Both the position numbers and the translations under genes were made by a program. This document shows, piece by piece, positions 61,049 through 64,000 of a stretch of 64,000 nt of DNA. The stretch is from JAHRVQ01 sp047616645. GTDB taxonomy: Bacteria; Pseudomonadota; Gammaproteobacteria; Pseudomonadales; Azotimanducaceae. Numbering within the stretch: the first letter of the stretch is position 1; each line of letters begins with the position of its first letter. The notes beneath the pieces are model-generated. The model was not told where the DNA came from. It did not search any database and saw nothing but the letters and a program-made list of their open reading frames with translations. The DNA lies in assembly GCA_047616645.1 (NCBI GenBank), contig JBLHIH010000001.1, forward strand, positions 31,233 through 95,232, in the 5' to 3' direction.

Positions 61049-62593
61049 CTATGCAAGATCTTTGCTAGGAAATGCAAACTTTCTATCAAACTGAGATCTA
61101 CATATATCTAATAAAGAAGGTATATCAATGGGTTTCGAAAAATACCCTGTAGCTCCGGCCTTATTAGCCTCTTCTTCTGCTAGAAGTCTATCGTCTCCAC
61201 TACACACTATAACAGACATATTACCACGGCATTTTAGGATCCTTGACACAAGCTCACTGCCTCTCATATCTGGCATTGAGAGGTCTGTGATGACGAGATC
61301 AACATTGTCTGGTTTCGATTCAAACAGATCAAGTGCAGTTCGAGAATTTGAGATTGTTGTCACATGATAACCAGCAACGGTCAATATGTCTTTCAAATAA
61401 CGGAGGACTACTTCGTGATCATCCACAACGAGGATATGCGGTTTCCTGTTGGTAGACTCGGATCTTAGGGGAGGAGTTTTGGTGCTTGAGCGATTATTAG
61501 AAAAATAGAAGGAATAGATCATCCGTTTTTCTAGTGAAGTAATGTTAAAATGACCTTGCATTTCGTGGACCATAGATTCAAGACGATAAGCTTTTGAATT
61601 TTGGATCTGTTGTGATAGGTATCCATATTGAAGAATCTGTCTGAGGTGTCGGGGATGGAAATAGAGGTCTTCAACTTCTATCCGTAAAATTACGTATTCG
61701 CCCTCCAAGACTGCATTGCAGCTAATACAATGATTCGCTTTCGTTTCATCAGCCTTCGTTTCATCAGAGAGGTTAATTCGGATACTGTAAACCGTGTTTT
61801 GAAAAGGTTTTATCAGGGTTGATATTGTCTTTCTAAGCACTTCACTAGATAGTCTGATAGACTTCCAATCAATACCTTGCCAAGTTAAAGCAATACCCTC
61901 TTTTTCACAATCTTCAATAAGTGTCCCATAGTGGCCAATTTTCTTTGAATCGTCCAAATTAGCACTAAGTACCTGATGAAACCCGCTAATGTGACGTTTG
62001 TTAGCAGTAGCTATGATTTCCTTATTAGAATGTCGGCCTGTGGATTGCACCATCAATTCAATTCCGATATTACTTGCCATGCGGTATCGACAGTTTAAGT
62101 GCCGATTGCTGTCGAGTAAAAATAGCCCAAATTCATCTAGAACCCTTTTTTTGTCTAAAGGATGTACAAAGTTTAACCATTCAGCTAATGCTAAATATTG
62201 GGGGATTTTAAAATTGTCCTGCCACACTTTGTCAACATTAACGTGCTGGAAGCCGAGAATCTCATCAAATATCCACGCTAGCGTTTTACCCATAGCGTCT
62301 GCGGGATGAACCCTAATCGTCTTGCAAGTAAGGTCCCATAAACCAGAGGGCTGTGCATAAATAACCCATTTTTGTAAAAGTAACTCCGACTTTTCACTGA
62401 GTACAGGTACCGGTAGGCAGAATTGCCTATGTTGAATACTACGTTTGTATAAGATACTCGAAATTCGCTGCTTGAAAGGACCTTGAATGAGGTTTGACAC
62501 AGGGCGTCCAACAACGTCGGGTCCAAACAAATGAATTGCGTCCGCATTATTAGACTGAATTACAAAAGTGCTACTGAGAACGAAAGATTGCAT
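61049..62593 (-). CDS. Hybrid-kinase-like protein with degenerate ATPase domain and intact receiver
   Basis: A ~514-residue protein from ATG 62593. Residues 1-~200 look like PAS-type sensing (IQSNNADAIHLFG). A middle region (~205-375) follows the order of a histidine kinase, but the catalytic boxes are altered: CNAVLEGEYVILRIEVEDLYFHPRHLRQIL stands where an N-box/G1 text with D-x-G-x-G would be, and SMVHEMQGHFNITS stands where a G2 text would be. The receiver (~385-500) is complete: VVDDHEVV, Asp in VITDLSMPDMRG, Lys in FSKPIDI. It probably cannot bind ATP and may act as a scaffold or sensor with the PAS-REC gene downstream. A short tandem repeat (DETKA twice) lies at 61740-61767. Confidence 0.75.
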   Translation of the reverse strand: MQSFVLSSTFVIQSNNADAIHLFGPDVVGRPVSNLIQGPFKQRISSILYKRSIQHRQFCLPVPVLSEKSELLLQKWVIYAQPSGLWDLTCKTIRVHPADAMGKTLAWIFDEILGFQHVNVDKVWQDNFKIPQYLALAEWLNFVHPLDKKRVLDEFGLFLLDSNRHLNCRYRMASNIGIELMVQSTGRHSNKEIIATANKRHISGFHQVLSANLDDSKKIGHYGTLIEDCEKEGIALTWQGIDWKSIRLSSEVLRKTISTLIKPFQNTVYSIRINLSDETKADETKANHCISCNAVLEGEYVILRIEVEDLYFHPRHLRQILQYGYLSQQIQNSKAYRLESMVHEMQGHFNITSLEKRMIYSFYFSNNRSSTKTPPLRSESTNRKPHILVVDDHEVVLRYLKDILTVAGYHVTTISNSRTALDLFESKPDNVDLVITDLSMPDMRGSELVSRILKCRGNMSVIVCSGDDRLLAEEEANKAGATGYFSKPIDIPSLLDICRSQFDRKFAFPSKDLA

Positions 62594-62759
62594 GGTCCTA
62601 TGCCCTTCCACATGTGTTTGTGTACTATTTTATACAAATTCGTTATTTCGAAAGGACAAATTCAATAAAAATTAGGCATCAAACATTTGGTCAAGATGTT
62701 CTCCATGCCCCGCCATCTATGGTCTATATTTATAGATAAGGTAACAGAGTCACCTATAA

Positions 62760-63643
62760 ATGTCAGCAATGGAACTAAATAATAGAAGAAGTGGCATTAA
62801 CCCCGCTAGATTATTTACCGAAGACGATATTCCCAATTGCTCAGTCTCTAATCGATTGATTTTAGAGTTGATTACTGATGATGAAGTTGATCTAGGCCAA
62901 CTTGCAGATGTTGTTCAAGAAAATCCATCCCTTAGTGTTCTAATTATTAGTTTAGCCAACTCTGCTTATTTCAGTTTCCCCAAATCAATCGACAACATTA
63001 ATGACGCCATCATTAAAGTGTTAGGGATAAGCATGTTTAAAAGTATTGTTCTTAGCGTGATTTTAGGCAAGTCACTTGATGTGTCAAAGTGTACATCATT
63101 TTCAAAAGAAGACTATTGGGTCGACAGTTTAACAAGTGCGCGGTCCTGTCAAATCTTGGTCGCCAAAACTGAGATAAAAAACATGTTACCAGCGACGAAA
63201 TTTATCTGAGTGCATTGCTAGCAGGTTTTGGCGAGCTAGTTCTAATGCAACACTTTTCACTTGAAATGAATCAATTGATCCTCGCATGTGAAGGTGACTT
63301 ACAAAATTATGTTTCAAGCCAAGAAAGTCGATTTGGTATGACGCAGTCAGAGGCTGGCGTATTGATGGCAAAGCGATGGGTGCTGCCCGATATGGTGTCT
63401 ACAGTCATGCAGCATTCTTTCAACTCAGACTACAAAGGGGATCATTGGCAGGTTTGTACTATTGTGGGAGCAGTACTTCGTCTCGTCAACAAAGTCAGAA
63501 ATAATGATCAAGATTTACATTTTGATTCCAACATTGTTTCGATTTTTGGCGATAGCCAAATAGACAACGAACTCCAACAGCTACCAGGTTTACGCGCAAA
63601 TTTGGGACGAATTGCTAAACATCTAAGTGGAGGAAGTTTCTAA
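62760..63643 (+). pseudogene. HDOD-domain signalling gene, frameshifted in an A6 run
   Basis: From ATG 62760 the sequence reads as an HDOD domain: VVQENPSLSVLIISLANSAYFSF, GISMFKSIVLSVILGKSL, YWVDSLTSARSCQIL. It then stops at TGA near 63210. The frame shifts at an A run (63176-63181). One more A would give KKHVTSDEIYLSALLAGFGELVLMQHF, continuing to the TAA at 63641-63643. HDOD proteins regulate other signalling enzymes, often in c-di-GMP or chemotaxis networks. The lesion is either a real deletion or a homopolymer error. The next gene starts 2 bp after its stop. Confidence 0.78.
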
Positions 63644-63645
63644 TT

Positions 63646-64000
63646 ATGTTACAAGATACTTTAGACGTTTTAAGACGCCAATTTCTCGGCTTAAACCGTG
63701 TTTTGTCAACGGTGACCGAGTTAGTCAGCAACGGTATTTTATTCGATAATGAATCCGCGCTGTTAAACTATGCAGCAAAGTTACTCATCAATAACCACAA
63801 CTTTCAATTTTGCACAATCCACTCCATCAAAAATGGTACCTTACATCTGGCCTCAGCAACATCCACCGACGCCATACTCGACCCTAACGTGAATATCGAG
63901 AATGAGAAAAAATGGGTTAGAACCTGCGGGCATTTAGCGCGCCAACTTTTTGAAAGAAACGATAATAATATTATGAAACGGCAAGCAGGTAGCAGTAACT
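63646..64000 (+). CDS. GAF-like sensor protein, N-terminal part (runs off the window)
   Basis: ATG 63646 reads MLQDTLDVLRRQFLGLNRVL and continues for about 118 residues to the window edge. The start resembles a GAF-type domain (ALLNYAAKLLINNHNFQFCTIH, LHLASATSTD). The effector domain lies outside, so diguanylate cyclase or kinase cannot be decided. It starts 2 bp after the HDOD gene and is probably in the same operon. Confidence 0.6.
   Translation, partial: MLQDTLDVLRRQFLGLNRVLSTVTELVSNGILFDNESALLNYAAKLLINNHNFQFCTIHSIKNGTLHLASATSTDAILDPNVNIENEKKWVRTCGHLARQLFERNDNNIMKRQAGSSN

Overview
The window looks like chromosome from a marine, aerobic, heterotrophic gammaproteobacterium of fairly low GC. 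The signs are an oxygen-dependent HemF, a fused indolepyruvate oxidoreductase, several acyl-CoA dehydrogenases, a BCCT osmolyte transporter, a heterotetrameric sarcosine oxidase and an NAD-linked formate dehydrogenase. No prophage, insertion sequence, CRISPR array or rRNA gene was recognised, and no tRNA gene was found by eye. The lineage is an inference from gene content.

Layout. 1-6.4 kb: a truncated PhoB-type response regulator, a redoxin with an in-frame TGA that is best read as selenocysteine, an acetyltransferase, an SDR, a DUF2059-type protein, an MraY-like paralogue, and a glutamine-transaminase/omega-amidase pair. 6.4-19 kb: a frameshifted ComFB-like gene, a lipoprotein dipeptidase, hemF, a CoA-catabolism operon (CitE-like aldolase, two acyl-CoA dehydrogenases, a luciferase-like oxidoreductase), a leucine-dehydrogenase-type enzyme and indolepyruvate oxidoreductase. 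19-29 kb: a TetR regulator with a clear operator, two unknown envelope proteins, an Na+/H+ antiporter fused to a cyclic-nucleotide domain, a multiply broken GGDEF-EAL gene, selU (tRNA 2-selenouridine synthase) and a YSC84-type lipoprotein-like gene. 29-50 kb: a one-carbon region with an fds formate dehydrogenase operon and its divergent regulator, then a 13-kb minus-strand block (ALDH, M19-like protein, BCCT transporter, two unknown genes, purU, a 25-codon ORF, soxBDAG) facing a LysR gene. 50-64 kb: housekeeping genes (pyrF, cysS, ribE, ltaE, cobB) mixed with signalling genes, among them a PilZ gene with a stop codon, two kinase-like proteins without a working kinase core, a frameshifted HDOD gene and a truncated GAF-like gene.

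How they work together. The 29-50 kb block reads as an import-and-demethylate pathway: BCCT brings in a methylated amine, the Sox-type enzyme passes N-methyl groups to tetrahydrofolate, PurU releases formate, and FdsGBAD oxidises it to CO2 with NADH. Two overlapping unknown genes lie inside it. The redoxin and SelU both need activated selenium, so the cell probably has the selenium trait, with selA, selB, selC and selD elsewhere. Four signalling genes (ComFB-like, GGDEF-EAL, PilZ, HDOD) carry frameshifts or a stop, while no obvious lesion was seen in the metabolic genes. This suggests decay of second-messenger signalling, although single-base errors in the sequence cannot be excluded.
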